Source: Chitinophagales bacterium
GTDB taxonomy: Bacteria; Bacteroidota; Bacteroidia; Chitinophagales; JADIYW01
Assembly (NCBI GenBank): GCA_020636545.1
Contig: JACJXS010000014.1
Coordinates: 62,001-126,000 of the forward strand
Length of the DNA: 64,000 nt
Direction: 5' to 3'
Under the pieces are notes generated by a model. The model was given only the letters and a program-made list of their open reading frames with translations. It did not search any database and was not told the DNA's origin. The position numbers and the translations under genes are program-made. This document shows, piece after piece, positions 8,355 to 17,390 of the stretch. Every line of letters begins with the position of its first letter. The first letter of the stretch is position 1.

Positions 8355-11300
8355 TTAATGTGATTGATTTTTTAAGACTAAATCGGCTTCATTTTCCTTT
8401 CTTTCTCTTGACATAAAACTGTATATAGCTGGAACAATAAATAAGGTCAAAATTAAAGAAAATACAATACCTCCAATAATTACAATACCCAAAGATACAC
8501 GACTTGTTGCTGCTTTACCCAATGCCACAGCAATTGGAACTGCACCTAATGCCATCGCAAAACTGGTCATCAAAATCGGTCTTAAACGCATTTGTGATGC
8601 GTGAATAATTGCTTCCAACTTGTTCATACCTTGTTCTCTTAATTGATTAGCAAATTCAACAATTAAAATACCGTTCTTCGTGACCAGACCGATAAGCATA
8701 ATCATACCAATCTGACTAAAGATATTCAGGGTTTGGTCAAAAATCCATAATGATAATAATGCACCTGCTAAAGCCAATGGAACAGTCATCATAATAATAA
8801 ATGGATCTACAAAACTTTCAAATTGTGCTGCTAATACTAAATAAATTAAAACTAATGCTAAAATTAAAGCATACATTGTATTAGAAGAACTTTCTGCGAA
8901 ATCTCTTGAAGAACCAGATAATGCAGTTGAGTAGGTATCATCTAATAATTTTTTGGCAATTTTATTCATTTCATCAATACCATCACCAATGGTGTAACCT
9001 GGTGCTAAAGCTGATGAAACTGTTGCTGATTTATATCTATCATAATGATATAATTGCGGTGGTTTTGCAATTTCACGTACCGTAATAATATTATCTAACG
9101 AAATTAAAGCACCTGAATTATTTCTAACATAAATATCTTTCAGGTTGTCAGGTTTATTTCTTAAATCATATAAAGCTTGTCCAATTACTTCATATTGTTT
9201 ACCATCTTTTAGGAAATAACTAAAACGACGACCACTCATAGAAAACTGTAATGTTTGAGCAATATCTTGTACCGAAACACCCATGCTATATGCCTTATCT
9301 TTATCTATAATGATATCAACTTCTGGTTTATTAAATTTCAAATTCACATCATAGCCAACAAATACAGGACTTTTAGCTACTTCGTCCATAAATTTTGGTA
9401 TAATATTTTGTAGCTTTTCGAAATCAAAATTTTTAATCACAAATTGAACTGGCATACCAAATCTACCAGAACCTACAGCAATCGTTTGGTCTTGAATAAC
9501 AAAAGCACGACCTAAATTAAATTGAGAAAAGTTACGTTGCAAATATTGAGCGATATCATTCTGACTTCTAACTCTTTGATCTTTATCTTTTAAAGCCACT
9601 CGCATAAAAGCACTATTCGCTGCTCCTGAACCAGCAAATGAAGGCGACGTAACACTTAAAACAATACTTTGTTCAGGAACAGAATCCACAACAAAATCCG
9701 TCATTCTATCCACATAATCTTGCATAGCGGTATAAGAAGTTCCCTCTGGAGCTGAAACCATTACTCTGAAAGCTCCTCTATCTTCCATTGGTGCCAATTC
9801 TGATTGTAGATTTTTACTAATAAAATATATCATAGCAAAGCAAATACCAATCACCACAACAGCAATCCAACGTATTTTCATAAATGATTCTAACATTTCT
9901 TTGTAGCCATCATCTAAGCCTTTAAAAAAAGGTTCTGTCTTATCATACAACCAAGAATTTTTATGTTCCTTCCCGCCTAACCAAACATTCAAAACTGGCG
10001 TAAGTGTAAGTGATACAAATGCAGAAATCAAAACTGCACCAGCAACAACAACACCAAACTCCATAAACAAACTACCCACAAAACCTTGCATAAATACAAT
10101 TGGTAAGAATACAATCGCTAAAGTGATTGATGTTGCTAAAACAGCAAATAGAATTTCCTCAGAACCTTCTATGGCTGCTTGCATTTTAGGCATTCCTTTC
10201 TCTAGTTTTTTGTAAATATTTTCTGTTACAACAATACCGTCATCGACCACCAAACCTGTTGCCAAAACAATTGCCAATAAAGTCAATACATTTATAGTAA
10301 ACCCAAAAACATACATTATAAAAAAAGCACCTATTAAGGATACCGGAATATCAAATAATGGACGTAAAGCCATTACTGTATCTCTAAAGAAAATATATAC
10401 AATTAAGATTACTAAAACAATTGCAATAATTAAGGTTTCCTTTACTTCTGAAATTGAATTTTTAATAAATACCGTATTATCTAAAGCGATATTGAGTTTA
10501 ATATCTTTTGGAACTTCATCTTTAATTTGCTCCATTCTTTTATAAAACTCATCAGAAATCTCTACATAGTTTGCTCCTGGTTGTGGAACAATAGCCAAAG
10601 CGACCATTGATACAGAAGCTTCTTTCAAACTTGTTTCAAAATTTTCTGCACCTAATACTGCATAGCCAACATCTTTTAATCTTACCGTTTGTCCTCCAAC
10701 ATCTTTAATAATAATATTATCATATTCCTCTGGCTTATTAATTCTACCAATAGTATTGACCGTTAATTCAGTATTTGCACCAGGTAATTTTCCTGAAGGC
10801 AACTCCACATTTTCTTTATTCAATGCATTTTGAATATCGACTGCAGTCAAGCCATAAGCTGACATTTTTTGCGGGTCAAACCACAAACGCATCGCATATT
10901 TTTTTTGTCCCCAAATTTGAATTGTACTAACACCAGGTATAGTTTGCAATCGTTGTTGTAGAACATTGGTCGCATAATCCGTAAGTTCCAATACATTTTT
11001 ATCATCACTCTGAATAGTCATAGAAATGATTGCATCAGAGTTCGCATCAGCTTTTGAAACAACAGGAGCTGCATCAATATCTTGTGGTAACAAACGAATG
11101 GCTTGTGAAACCTTATCACGAACATCATTTGCTGCCGTTTCTAAATCGGCCGATAATTCAAACTCTACTGTAATATTAGAAGAACCTTGATTACTTGAAG
11201 ATGAAATATTTTTAATGCCTTGTACTCCATTGATAGCATTTTCGAGTGGTTCTGTAATTTGCGATTCAATAATATCAGCATTTGCACCTGTATAGTTAGT

Positions 11301-11444
11301 TCTTACATTAATTACTGGTGGATCGATAGCAGGATACTCACGCACACCTAAGAATGTATATCCAATTATTCCAAACAAAATAATAGCGATATTCATCACA
11401 ACAGCAAAAACTGGACGGCGGAGACTCAGTGTAGGTAAACCCAT
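8355..11444 (-). CDS. RND-family efflux pump, inner-membrane subunit (AcrB/HAE1 type)
   Basis: 1029 residues, the standard length for a hydrophobe/amphiphile efflux RND protein. There is one N-terminal membrane segment, then two large periplasmic loops and the remaining 11 helices. The proton-relay aspartates are visible as the Asp-Asp pair in GLVVDDGIVV near residue 400. The N-terminal FAVVMNIAIILFGIIGY and the GLVTKNGILIVEFAN motif near residue 930 are typical. It takes up substrates from the periplasm or inner membrane and exports them through the adaptor and TolC partner encoded alongside. The substrate cannot be read from sequence. Confidence 0.96.
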   Translation of the reverse strand: MGLPTLSLRRPVFAVVMNIAIILFGIIGYTFLGVREYPAIDPPVINVRTNYTGANADIIESQITEPLENAINGVQGIKNISSSSNQGSSNITVEFELSADLETAANDVRDKVSQAIRLLPQDIDAAPVVSKADANSDAIISMTIQSDDKNVLELTDYATNVLQQRLQTIPGVSTIQIWGQKKYAMRLWFDPQKMSAYGLTAVDIQNALNKENVELPSGKLPGANTELTVNTIGRINKPEEYDNIIIKDVGGQTVRLKDVGYAVLGAENFETSLKEASVSMVALAIVPQPGANYVEISDEFYKRMEQIKDEVPKDIKLNIALDNTVFIKNSISEVKETLIIAIVLVILIVYIFFRDTVMALRPLFDIPVSLIGAFFIMYVFGFTINVLTLLAIVLATGLVVDDGIVVTENIYKKLEKGMPKMQAAIEGSEEILFAVLATSITLAIVFLPIVFMQGFVGSLFMEFGVVVAGAVLISAFVSLTLTPVLNVWLGGKEHKNSWLYDKTEPFFKGLDDGYKEMLESFMKIRWIAVVVIGICFAMIYFISKNLQSELAPMEDRGAFRVMVSAPEGTSYTAMQDYVDRMTDFVVDSVPEQSIVLSVTSPSFAGSGAANSAFMRVALKDKDQRVRSQNDIAQYLQRNFSQFNLGRAFVIQDQTIAVGSGRFGMPVQFVIKNFDFEKLQNIIPKFMDEVAKSPVFVGYDVNLKFNKPEVDIIIDKDKAYSMGVSVQDIAQTLQFSMSGRRFSYFLKDGKQYEVIGQALYDLRNKPDNLKDIYVRNNSGALISLDNIITVREIAKPPQLYHYDRYKSATVSSALAPGYTIGDGIDEMNKIAKKLLDDTYSTALSGSSRDFAESSSNTMYALILALVLIYLVLAAQFESFVDPFIIMMTVPLALAGALLSLWIFDQTLNIFSQIGMIMLIGLVTKNGILIVEFANQLREQGMNKLEAIIHASQMRLRPILMTSFAMALGAVPIAVALGKAATSRVSLGIVIIGGIVFSLILTLFIVPAIYSFMSRERKENEADLVLKNQSH

Positions 11445-11493
11445 TTTATATTAAATTTTTATTTTAGATAAATTCCTTTGCTTATTCTTATAA

Positions 11494-12588
11494 TTATTGG
11501 ATAGTTGAATTTGAAACTGCTTTTCTAATTTTAACTTCCATTCCTGGTCTAACTTGTAATAAACCTGTAGTCAAAACAGTATCTCCAAGTTTTAAACCAG
11601 ATAAAATCTGTACTGAATTTTCAGTACGCACACCCACTTCAACATTTACAAATTGAGCTTTACTACTATCGCCAACAATTACCACTTTTGTAGATTTATC
11701 ATCTGGAATAATTGCACCACTTGGAATTACAATACTATTCGGAATTTCTTTTAATTTTAAATCAACTTTTACATAAGAACCTGGTACAATTTTAGCATTA
11801 GGACTCAACAAAACTGCACGCACTTTAAGGTTTCTTGTCATTTCATCAACCACTGGGTCTATAGCAGCTACTTTTGCTAATACTGGCTCATTTATTCCAG
11901 CAATTTTGGAAGACATTACATCGCCTAAATTTAGTACGCTTGCGTATTTCTCTGGCACTGCCACATCAATTTTCAATTGACTGGTATTTTGCAAAGAAGT
12001 AACAATTGTCGTTGTAGAAACCATTGCACCTAAGCTAATATTCCGCAACCCTAATTTTCCACTAAATGGTGCTCTTAATTCAGTTTTATCAATTTGAGCC
12101 TGTAAAATTTGCATATCTGCTTTAATATTATTCAAAGTATTTTCAGCAGCATCATATTCAGCTTGAGAAACGCCCTTTATTTTTAACAACTCAGCCAATC
12201 TATTAAAATTGGTTTGAGCAATTTTAACTTGAGTTTTTAATTTGGCTACTTGAGCTTGTAAATCGGCATCATTTATTTTTAACAACAATGTTCCTTTAGC
12301 TACAAAAGCACCTTCCTTAATATTTAGATATGTAACTCTTCCAGAAACTTCAGGTTGCAATTGTACCTCATCTTGAGCTAAAACATTTCCATTGGCACTG
12401 ATGTTATCTGCTAACTTAGAATATTCAACCAAAAATCCATCAACTGCTAATGCTGGCATTTTACCACCCATTGCCCTCAAAGAACCTTGTTTTGCTTTAG
12501 CTTCCTTGTTTTTACCAATTTTCACATAGGCTAAAATTGCAATAATTGCAAGTATCGATAAGCCAAATATTAATTTCCCTTTTTTCAT
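11494..12588 (-). CDS. RND efflux periplasmic adaptor (membrane fusion protein)
   Basis: 364 residues. An N-terminal membrane anchor (about 5-24) is followed by a split lipoyl/barrel-sandwich domain flanking an alpha-helical hairpin (about 100-160), then beta-barrel and membrane-proximal domains. The GRVTYLNIKEGAFVAKGTLL and LRAPFSGKLGLRNISLGAMV segments are the two lipoyl halves. It links the RND pump to the TolC channel. There is no lipobox cysteine, so it is anchored by its hydrophobic helix. It lies 20 bases after tetR and 49 bases before the pump. Confidence 0.95.
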   Translation of the reverse strand: MKKGKLIFGLSILAIIAILAYVKIGKNKEAKAKQGSLRAMGGKMPALAVDGFLVEYSKLADNISANGNVLAQDEVQLQPEVSGRVTYLNIKEGAFVAKGTLLLKINDADLQAQVAKLKTQVKIAQTNFNRLAELLKIKGVSQAEYDAAENTLNNIKADMQILQAQIDKTELRAPFSGKLGLRNISLGAMVSTTTIVTSLQNTSQLKIDVAVPEKYASVLNLGDVMSSKIAGINEPVLAKVAAIDPVVDEMTRNLKVRAVLLSPNAKIVPGSYVKVDLKLKEIPNSIVIPSGAIIPDDKSTKVVIVGDSSKAQFVNVEVGVRTENSVQILSGLKLGDTVLTTGLLQVRPGMEVKIRKAVSNSTIQ

Positions 12589-12608
12589 CTAAATAATAAT
12601 TTTTCGTT

Positions 12609-13208
12609 TTAATTTTTTATTGAATCAATAAAACGCATTAATGCATTTTTATATGATTGATCATTATATCTATCTTTTGATTTAATTTTATCAATGAGTT
12701 TGATGTCGATATATCCGTGAATAATAGCAATATAATTATCACAAAATTCTAAATTCGTTTGCTTGCTTTTCAAAGCACCATCATTCAAACTAGAAAAAGC
12801 TAACTTATATATCTCCAAAATTTCTTCAAGTCTTTGACATCCATTCTGATTACATACAACACCTTGTAAACTAAACATAACTTGATACAGTTCAGGGTTG
12901 GCTTTTGTAAAATTCCACCACACCATTGCATATTCAAAAAGTCGCTTTGATGCTATTTTGTGTTGTTCGTCGACTAACTCAAATTGTTGTTTAATTTGAT
13001 TAAAGCCATCTTCTTGTAAGGCTAATAAAATAGCTTCTTTCGATTCAAAATATTGATAAATAACTGGAGCAGTATAACTTATTTTTTGACAAATCTTTCT
13101 TATCGTTAGATTTTGCCAACCATCTTCACTTGCAATAGCTTTAGAAACATCTAAAATAAGCTGTCGCATTTCCACTTTTTCTTTATCTCTTCTAGTTTGA
13201 ATAGTCAT
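12609..13208 (-). CDS. TetR-family repressor of the efflux operon
   Basis: 199 residues. The N-terminal HTH (about 27-60) contains LTIRKICQKISYTAPVIYQYFESKEAIL, the TetR DNA-binding pattern. The C-terminal two thirds is the ligand-binding and dimerisation part and carries a CNQNGC cysteine pair around residue 120 that could sense thiol-reactive compounds, which is inference. It is the first gene of the efflux operon, so it probably represses itself together with the pump. Two near-identical palindromes lie in its own promoter region (13214-13242). Confidence 0.92.
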   Translation of the reverse strand: MTIQTRRDKEKVEMRQLILDVSKAIASEDGWQNLTIRKICQKISYTAPVIYQYFESKEAILLALQEDGFNQIKQQFELVDEQHKIASKRLFEYAMVWWNFTKANPELYQVMFSLQGVVCNQNGCQRLEEILEIYKLAFSSLNDGALKSKQTNLEFCDNYIAIIHGYIDIKLIDKIKSKDRYNDQSYKNALMRFIDSIKN

Positions 13209-13213
13209 TTACT

Positions 13214-13242
13214 TAACTAAGTTAGATTTTGTAACAAAGTTA
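13214..13242. promoter_or_regulatory. Paired palindromic operators over the tetR-efflux promoter
   Basis: Two 11-base palindromes, TAACTAAGTTA (13214-13224) and TAACAAAGTTA (13232-13242), differ at one base and lie 18 bases apart centre to centre. The second coincides with the minus-strand -7 box TAACTTTG (13242-13235). The first lies between that box and the tetR start codon. Spacing of close to two helical turns puts both on one face of the DNA, as expected for two TetR dimers blocking the promoter. Confidence 0.65.
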
Positions 13243-13380
13243 TATTTTTAATCTTTTATGCTAAAGCCTCTTTAGATTATTTAATATTTAATTACTCTAA
13301 AAACATTATTTAATTGATATATATCATTTGATTAAGAAGAATTGATTTGTCAAATACTAAATTCAAATTTTATTTTTTTG

Positions 13381-13388
13381 TACATTTG
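13381..13388 (+). promoter_or_regulatory. -7 promoter box of the UbiA-family gene
   Basis: TACATTTG matches TAnnTTTG. It ends only 7 bases before the ATG at 13396, so the transcript would have almost no leader. No TTTG is seen at the ideal upstream distance, so the box is supported mainly by its own match and position. Confidence 0.5.
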
Positions 13389-13395
13389 AAAACAG

Positions 13396-14379
13396 ATGCT
13401 TTCTAATATCTATCATAGAATTTACGACAAGGTACAATACAAATTCAGTTTAATTTTTATTGGTATTTATATTGTGATATACAATTATCAAGAAATAAAT
13501 ATTGGAATATTATTTTATCTTTTTATTGCAGTTATTACGTCAATTGGGATTGCTGGATTAGGTTATATTTTAAATGATTATAAAGATTTGGAAGATGATA
13601 TTAAGAACAACAAACGAAATATTTTTATCCAATTGAATGAAAAAGAAAAAATTATCGTGATCGTTTTATTCTTGTGTTTAGCTGGTATTCCTTGGCTATA
13701 TTTTCCTTTTGATATAATTAGTGCGTTGCTTATTTTATTGGAACTTATATTATTCTATATTTATGCGTTTCCGCCTTTACGTTTGAAAGAAAAAGGATTT
13801 TGGGGTATTCTTTGTGATAGCTTATATGCACAAGTAATTCCATGTAGTTTGGCAGCATATACTTTCTATAAAATCCAAACACCCAAACAAAACTTTTCGA
13901 TCTATTTTATTCTGATAGTTTTACTCTGGTTGTTTATTATTGGCATTAGAAATATCCTTATCCATCAAATTGATGATTTTGAAAATGACCAAAATACCAA
14001 AACAAAAACTTTTGCTACCAACATTGGAAAAAAGCAAACTATGAAAATCGTTTATAATAGCATACTACCTTTAGAAATAATCCTTTTTACCATCTTACTC
14101 TATCAATTACCACAAAATGGTCTATTTATTATTGCTTTGTATATTATATATTGTATCGCAATTTTTCTAATTAATAAAGAGCATTTCAGGAAGCATTTTG
14201 CTCATTATGTGAATCAAAGATTACTCAATGAATTTTATGAAATTTATCTTCCTGTTCTGTTATTAATCATCTATTATATATCTGGCATACATTCATTATA
14301 TATCCCAATTTTTCATTTTGTGTTATTTGCTCCAATATATCTAAAAAGTTTTTTAGCATTTACTAAAAAATACTTCTAA
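13396..14379 (+). CDS. UbiA-family membrane prenyltransferase, substrate unknown
   Basis: 327 residues with about nine hydrophobic helices. The first catalytic motif is NDYKDLEDD (Asn60, Asp61, Asp64, Asp68), matching NDxxDxxxD, which binds the prenyl diphosphate through Mg2+. The second is the acidic DDFENDQNTKTKT near residue 195. These place it in the UbiA superfamily, which attaches isoprenoids to quinones, haem, sugars or lipids. It is not close enough to MenA, UbiA or CtaB for me to assign a substrate, and the neighbours (efflux operon, udk) do not help. Its stop codon overlaps the convergent udk stop by 4 bases. Confidence 0.8.
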   Translation: MLSNIYHRIYDKVQYKFSLIFIGIYIVIYNYQEINIGILFYLFIAVITSIGIAGLGYILNDYKDLEDDIKNNKRNIFIQLNEKEKIIVIVLFLCLAGIPWLYFPFDIISALLILLELILFYIYAFPPLRLKEKGFWGILCDSLYAQVIPCSLAAYTFYKIQTPKQNFSIYFILIVLLWLFIIGIRNILIHQIDDFENDQNTKTKTFATNIGKKQTMKIVYNSILPLEIILFTILLYQLPQNGLFIIALYIIYCIAIFLINKEHFRKHFAHYVNQRLLNEFYEIYLPVLLLIIYYISGIHSLYIPIFHFVLFAPIYLKSFLAFTKKYF

Positions 14380-14996
14380 AGTTTTGTTTTGATATGATTT
14401 TTCAAAATCTCGATAGAATGTTCTAAACTTTCTCTTGTTTTATTATTAATAACGATATCACAATCTGCTTTATATGGAAATATATACTTCTCAAATGCTG
14501 GATAAACATGATTTTCATAACGATACAACACATCATCAAGTGGATAATTTCGTTCTGCTTGGTCTCTCACAATTCTTCTTGTCAATTCCAAATAAGATGG
14601 AATATCAATAAATAATTTTAAATCCATTAAGGCTTCAATTTCTCTAAAATGATAGACAAAAAGTCCTTCTATAATCAATACTTTTGCAGGTTTGTAGATA
14701 ATTTTCTCAGCAGTTGCAAGATCATTATTAAAAGTATATTCCATTAATTCTAGAGTCTCTCCATTGAGTAAACGCTTAACATCTTTCTCAAATTCATCTT
14801 TTCTAAATGAAGTAGGTAAATCAAAATTTTGATGATTATTTTTATCTACAACTTGTTCTTCTCTTTTTTTATAATAATTATCCTGACTAAGCAAGCAAAC
14901 TTCATCTTCTGAAAAGAATTTTCTCAAATTTCTGACAAAAGTTGTCTTTCCACTTCCACTTCCACCAGAAACGCCAATAACATAAGTTTTATTCAT
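14376..14996 (-). CDS. udk: Uridine kinase
   Basis: 206 residues. It phosphorylates uridine and cytidine to UMP and CMP in pyrimidine salvage. The P-loop GVSGGSGSGKTT lies at residues 8-19, followed by the LSQDNYYK substrate motif and the family's NFDLPTSF-like segment, then the lid arginines in TRRIVRDQAERNY. Length fits the family. It converges on the UbiA-family gene with a 4-base overlap and is divergent from folD. Confidence 0.93.
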   Translation of the reverse strand: MNKTYVIGVSGGSGSGKTTFVRNLRKFFSEDEVCLLSQDNYYKKREEQVVDKNNHQNFDLPTSFRKDEFEKDVKRLLNGETLELMEYTFNNDLATAEKIIYKPAKVLIIEGLFVYHFREIEALMDLKLFIDIPSYLELTRRIVRDQAERNYPLDDVLYRYENHVYPAFEKYIFPYKADCDIVINNKTRESLEHSIEILKNHIKTKL

Positions 14997-15043
14997 GTTA
15001 GTAATATTACGACCTAAAATTAAAATACAAAAATTATCTTACG

Positions 15044-15051
15044 TATTTTTG
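15044..15051 (+). promoter_or_regulatory. -7 promoter box of folD
   Basis: TATTTTTG fits TAnnTTTG and lies 15 bases before the folD ATG, within the 70-base divergent udk/folD spacer. No good upstream TTTG is found at the standard spacing. Confidence 0.45.
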
Positions 15052-15066
15052 TAAAAAATTATCTCT

Positions 15067-15972
15067 ATGCAATTATTAGATGGGAAGAAGACTGCTGCAT
15101 CTATCAAAGATGAAATCAAACAAACGGTTGATGCTATTAAATTACAGAAAAAAAGAGTTCCACATCTTGCAGCAATTTTAGTCGGAGATAGTACTGCCAG
15201 CAAAACCTATATCAATAATAAAATAAAATCTTGCAAGGAAGTTGGTTTTAAATCTACCCTATTACATTTGGAAAAAGATATAACCGAAAATGAATTAATT
15301 GCTCAAATTAATAACTTAAACAATGACAATAGTATTGATGGTTTTATTGTTCAACTACCATTACCAAAACATATTAATGAAGAGCGTGTTTTATTAAGCA
15401 TTACTCCAGAAAAAGATGTTGATGGTTTTCATCCTATCAACTTAGGGAAAATGATGATTGGCTTACCTGCTTTTATTTCAGCAACACCTAAAGGTATTGT
15501 AGAGATTTTAAAAAGATACAATATTCAAACTTCAGGAAAACATTGTGTTGTTGTAGGCAGAAGCAATATTGTAGGCACTCCAATTAGTATTTTATTAGGC
15601 AAAAAATCAGAAGCTGGTAATGCAACTGTTACATTATGCCATAGCCATACTAAAGATTTAAAGACATATACCTTACAAGCAGACATCATCATTGCAGCGA
15701 CTGGTAAACCAAATTTAATTACGGCTGATATGGTAAAAGACGGTGTTGTGATTATTGATGTTGGTATCAATAGAATAGATGATAATAGTGAAAGAGGTTA
15801 TCATTTAGTGGGCGATGTGGACTTTAAAAATGTTTCTAAAAAAAGTAGTTATATTACACCTGTTCCTGGCGGAGTGGGTTTAATGACTGTTGCTTCTCTT
15901 TTACAAAACACATTAGCTGCTTATCAAGCAGCATATTATCCCAAAGATTTTATAGAAGAAAATTTATTGTAA
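15067..15972 (+). CDS. folD: FolD, methylenetetrahydrofolate dehydrogenase / cyclohydrolase
   Basis: 301 residues. This bifunctional enzyme interconverts 5,10-methylene-THF, methenyl-THF and 10-formyl-THF. Signatures include VGDSTASKTYINNK with the catalytic lysine near residue 54, the DGFIVQLPLP motif around residue 98, the NADP-binding VVVGRSNIVGTPISILL and the C-terminal TPVPGGVGLMT. The stop codon overlaps the ATG of the next gene (TAATG), so the two are translationally coupled. Confidence 0.96.
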   Translation: MQLLDGKKTAASIKDEIKQTVDAIKLQKKRVPHLAAILVGDSTASKTYINNKIKSCKEVGFKSTLLHLEKDITENELIAQINNLNNDNSIDGFIVQLPLPKHINEERVLLSITPEKDVDGFHPINLGKMMIGLPAFISATPKGIVEILKRYNIQTSGKHCVVVGRSNIVGTPISILLGKKSEAGNATVTLCHSHTKDLKTYTLQADIIIAATGKPNLITADMVKDGVVIIDVGINRIDDNSERGYHLVGDVDFKNVSKKSSYITPVPGGVGLMTVASLLQNTLAAYQAAYYPKDFIEENLL

Positions 15973-16460
15973 TGAATAAAGATTTAATTTTTAAAAATGC
16001 TATTGGTGCTGCTCTAATTTATATAATTCTGAAAGTAGTGACTTTAGCTATTGGAATAGAAATGCAGTATCCAATAGATTGGGTTATATTTGCAATTATT
16101 GTTGGCTTATTCATTTTTTTTGGAAAACTATATAGTCAATCTATTAATGATGAAAGCAATATGGGTGATATATTGCTGCATGGTTTTGTTACTTCATTAG
16201 TATATATATTTTTCATTTCTATATTTACCGTAATCTATGTCAAATATATTGATGTAAATTATTATCAAAAAATATTTGATATGGCTGAAAAAGAACTGCA
16301 AAATTATAGTATGGAACCAGAGAAAATGGAGGCAATGAAGGAACTTTCAAAAAAGTATATGACCATTCCCTATCTGTTGCTTTCTACTTTCCTTTCCAAT
16401 ATCATATTATGTAATATTGGAAATTTTATTGGAGCCGTAATATTTAGAAATAAAAATTAA
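15972..16460 (+). CDS. DUF4199 integral membrane protein
   Basis: 162 residues with four predicted membrane helices (about 9-28, 36-52, 68-95 and 134-157). Between helices 3 and 4 is an amphipathic, acidic stretch with a run of Met, Glu and Lys (EPEKMEAMKELSKKYM). The pattern matches DUF4199, a Bacteroidota family of unknown function. It overlaps folD by one base (TAATG) and is followed after 15 bases by the methyltransferase gene. Confidence 0.8.
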   Translation: MNKDLIFKNAIGAALIYIILKVVTLAIGIEMQYPIDWVIFAIIVGLFIFFGKLYSQSINDESNMGDILLHGFVTSLVYIFFISIFTVIYVKYIDVNYYQKIFDMAEKELQNYSMEPEKMEAMKELSKKYMTIPYLLLSTFLSNIILCNIGNFIGAVIFRNKN

Positions 16461-16475
16461 ATACAAAATTCCTTT

Positions 16476-17369
16476 ATGAATATACATACACTTGCCTTAC
16501 AAAACTTTCCAGATTATGAACTTATAGACTGTGGTAATTTTCAAAAACTAGAAAGATTTGGACAATACATCACTATCCGACCAGAACCACAAGCTGTATG
16601 GGATTCAAAATTAAATATAGATGAATGGAAAAAACTTGCTCATGTAAGTTTCGTATCTAAATCAAGTTCCTCTGGAGAATGGCAAAAACTAAAAACCATG
16701 CCTGATAATTGGAATATTAAATATCAATTTAGAGATAAAAAATCAATTCAATTTAATTTGGCATTGACAAAATTCAAACATGTTGGTGTATTTCCTGAGC
16801 AGTGTGTGAATTGGGATTTTATTTATGATAGAAGCAAACAAATTATACAACAAAACAATACTTGTAATGTACTAAACTTATTTGCATACACTGGTGGAGC
16901 AAGTTTGGCTGCACGCACTGCAGGTGCTGATGTTTGGCACGTAGATGCCATCAAACAAGTGGTAAGTTGGGCAAATAGAAATATGGAAAGCTCTAATCTT
17001 GACAACATTCGTTGGGTCGTTGAAGATGCTTTAAAATTTGTAAAAAGAGAAGTAAAGAGAGGAAAAAAATATCAAGGTATTATTTTAGATCCACCTGCTT
17101 TTGGACATGGACCAAATGGAGAAAGTTGGAAATTAGAAAATCAAATAAATGAACTTTTGTTTGATGTCATAAAATTACTTGATGAGAAACACCAATTTAT
17201 GGTTTTAAATGTATATTCTTTGGGCTTTTCGTCATTAATTGTAGAAAATTTAGTTCAGAGTAATTTGGATAAAAATGGCGTAAAAATATCCAATATGGAA
17301 ATAGGTGAAATCTATATTCCATCTCAACAAAAACAGAAACTCCCTTTGGGCGTTTATTGTAGGTTTTAA
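16476..17369 (+). CDS. SAM-dependent methyltransferase, RlmI/RlmK-like (rRNA cytosine type)
   Basis: 297 residues. The Rossmann methyltransferase domain (about 105-290) shows motif I LNLFAYTGGAS, an acidic residue after the second strand (VWHVDAIKQ), and the catalytic-loop motif ILDPPAFGHG. This fits the RlmI-like family that makes 5-methylcytosine in 23S rRNA. The N-terminal PUA domain of E. coli RlmI is missing; the N-terminal 100 residues are instead a short beta-rich region seen in shorter members. The exact RNA target is unknown. The last codons form half of a 14-bp terminator-like stem (17349-17383). Confidence 0.85.
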   Translation: MNIHTLALQNFPDYELIDCGNFQKLERFGQYITIRPEPQAVWDSKLNIDEWKKLAHVSFVSKSSSSGEWQKLKTMPDNWNIKYQFRDKKSIQFNLALTKFKHVGVFPEQCVNWDFIYDRSKQIIQQNNTCNVLNLFAYTGGASLAARTAGADVWHVDAIKQVVSWANRNMESSNLDNIRWVVEDALKFVKREVKRGKKYQGIILDPPAFGHGPNGESWKLENQINELLFDVIKLLDEKHQFMVLNVYSLGFSSLIVENLVQSNLDKNGVKISNMEIGEIYIPSQQKQKLPLGVYCRF

Positions 17370-17383
17370 CTACAATAAACGCC
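17349..17383. terminator. 14-bp perfect hairpin between convergent genes
   Basis: The arms 17349-17362 and 17370-17383 are perfect reverse complements around a 7-base loop that includes the methyltransferase stop codon. The left arm is coding sequence and the right arm ends 7 bases before the ArsR-like gene's stop. The flanks have no long T-run on either strand, so it may act as a bidirectional terminator or as a 3'-end-protecting stem. Confidence 0.6.
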
Positions 17384-17390
17384 AATTAGA

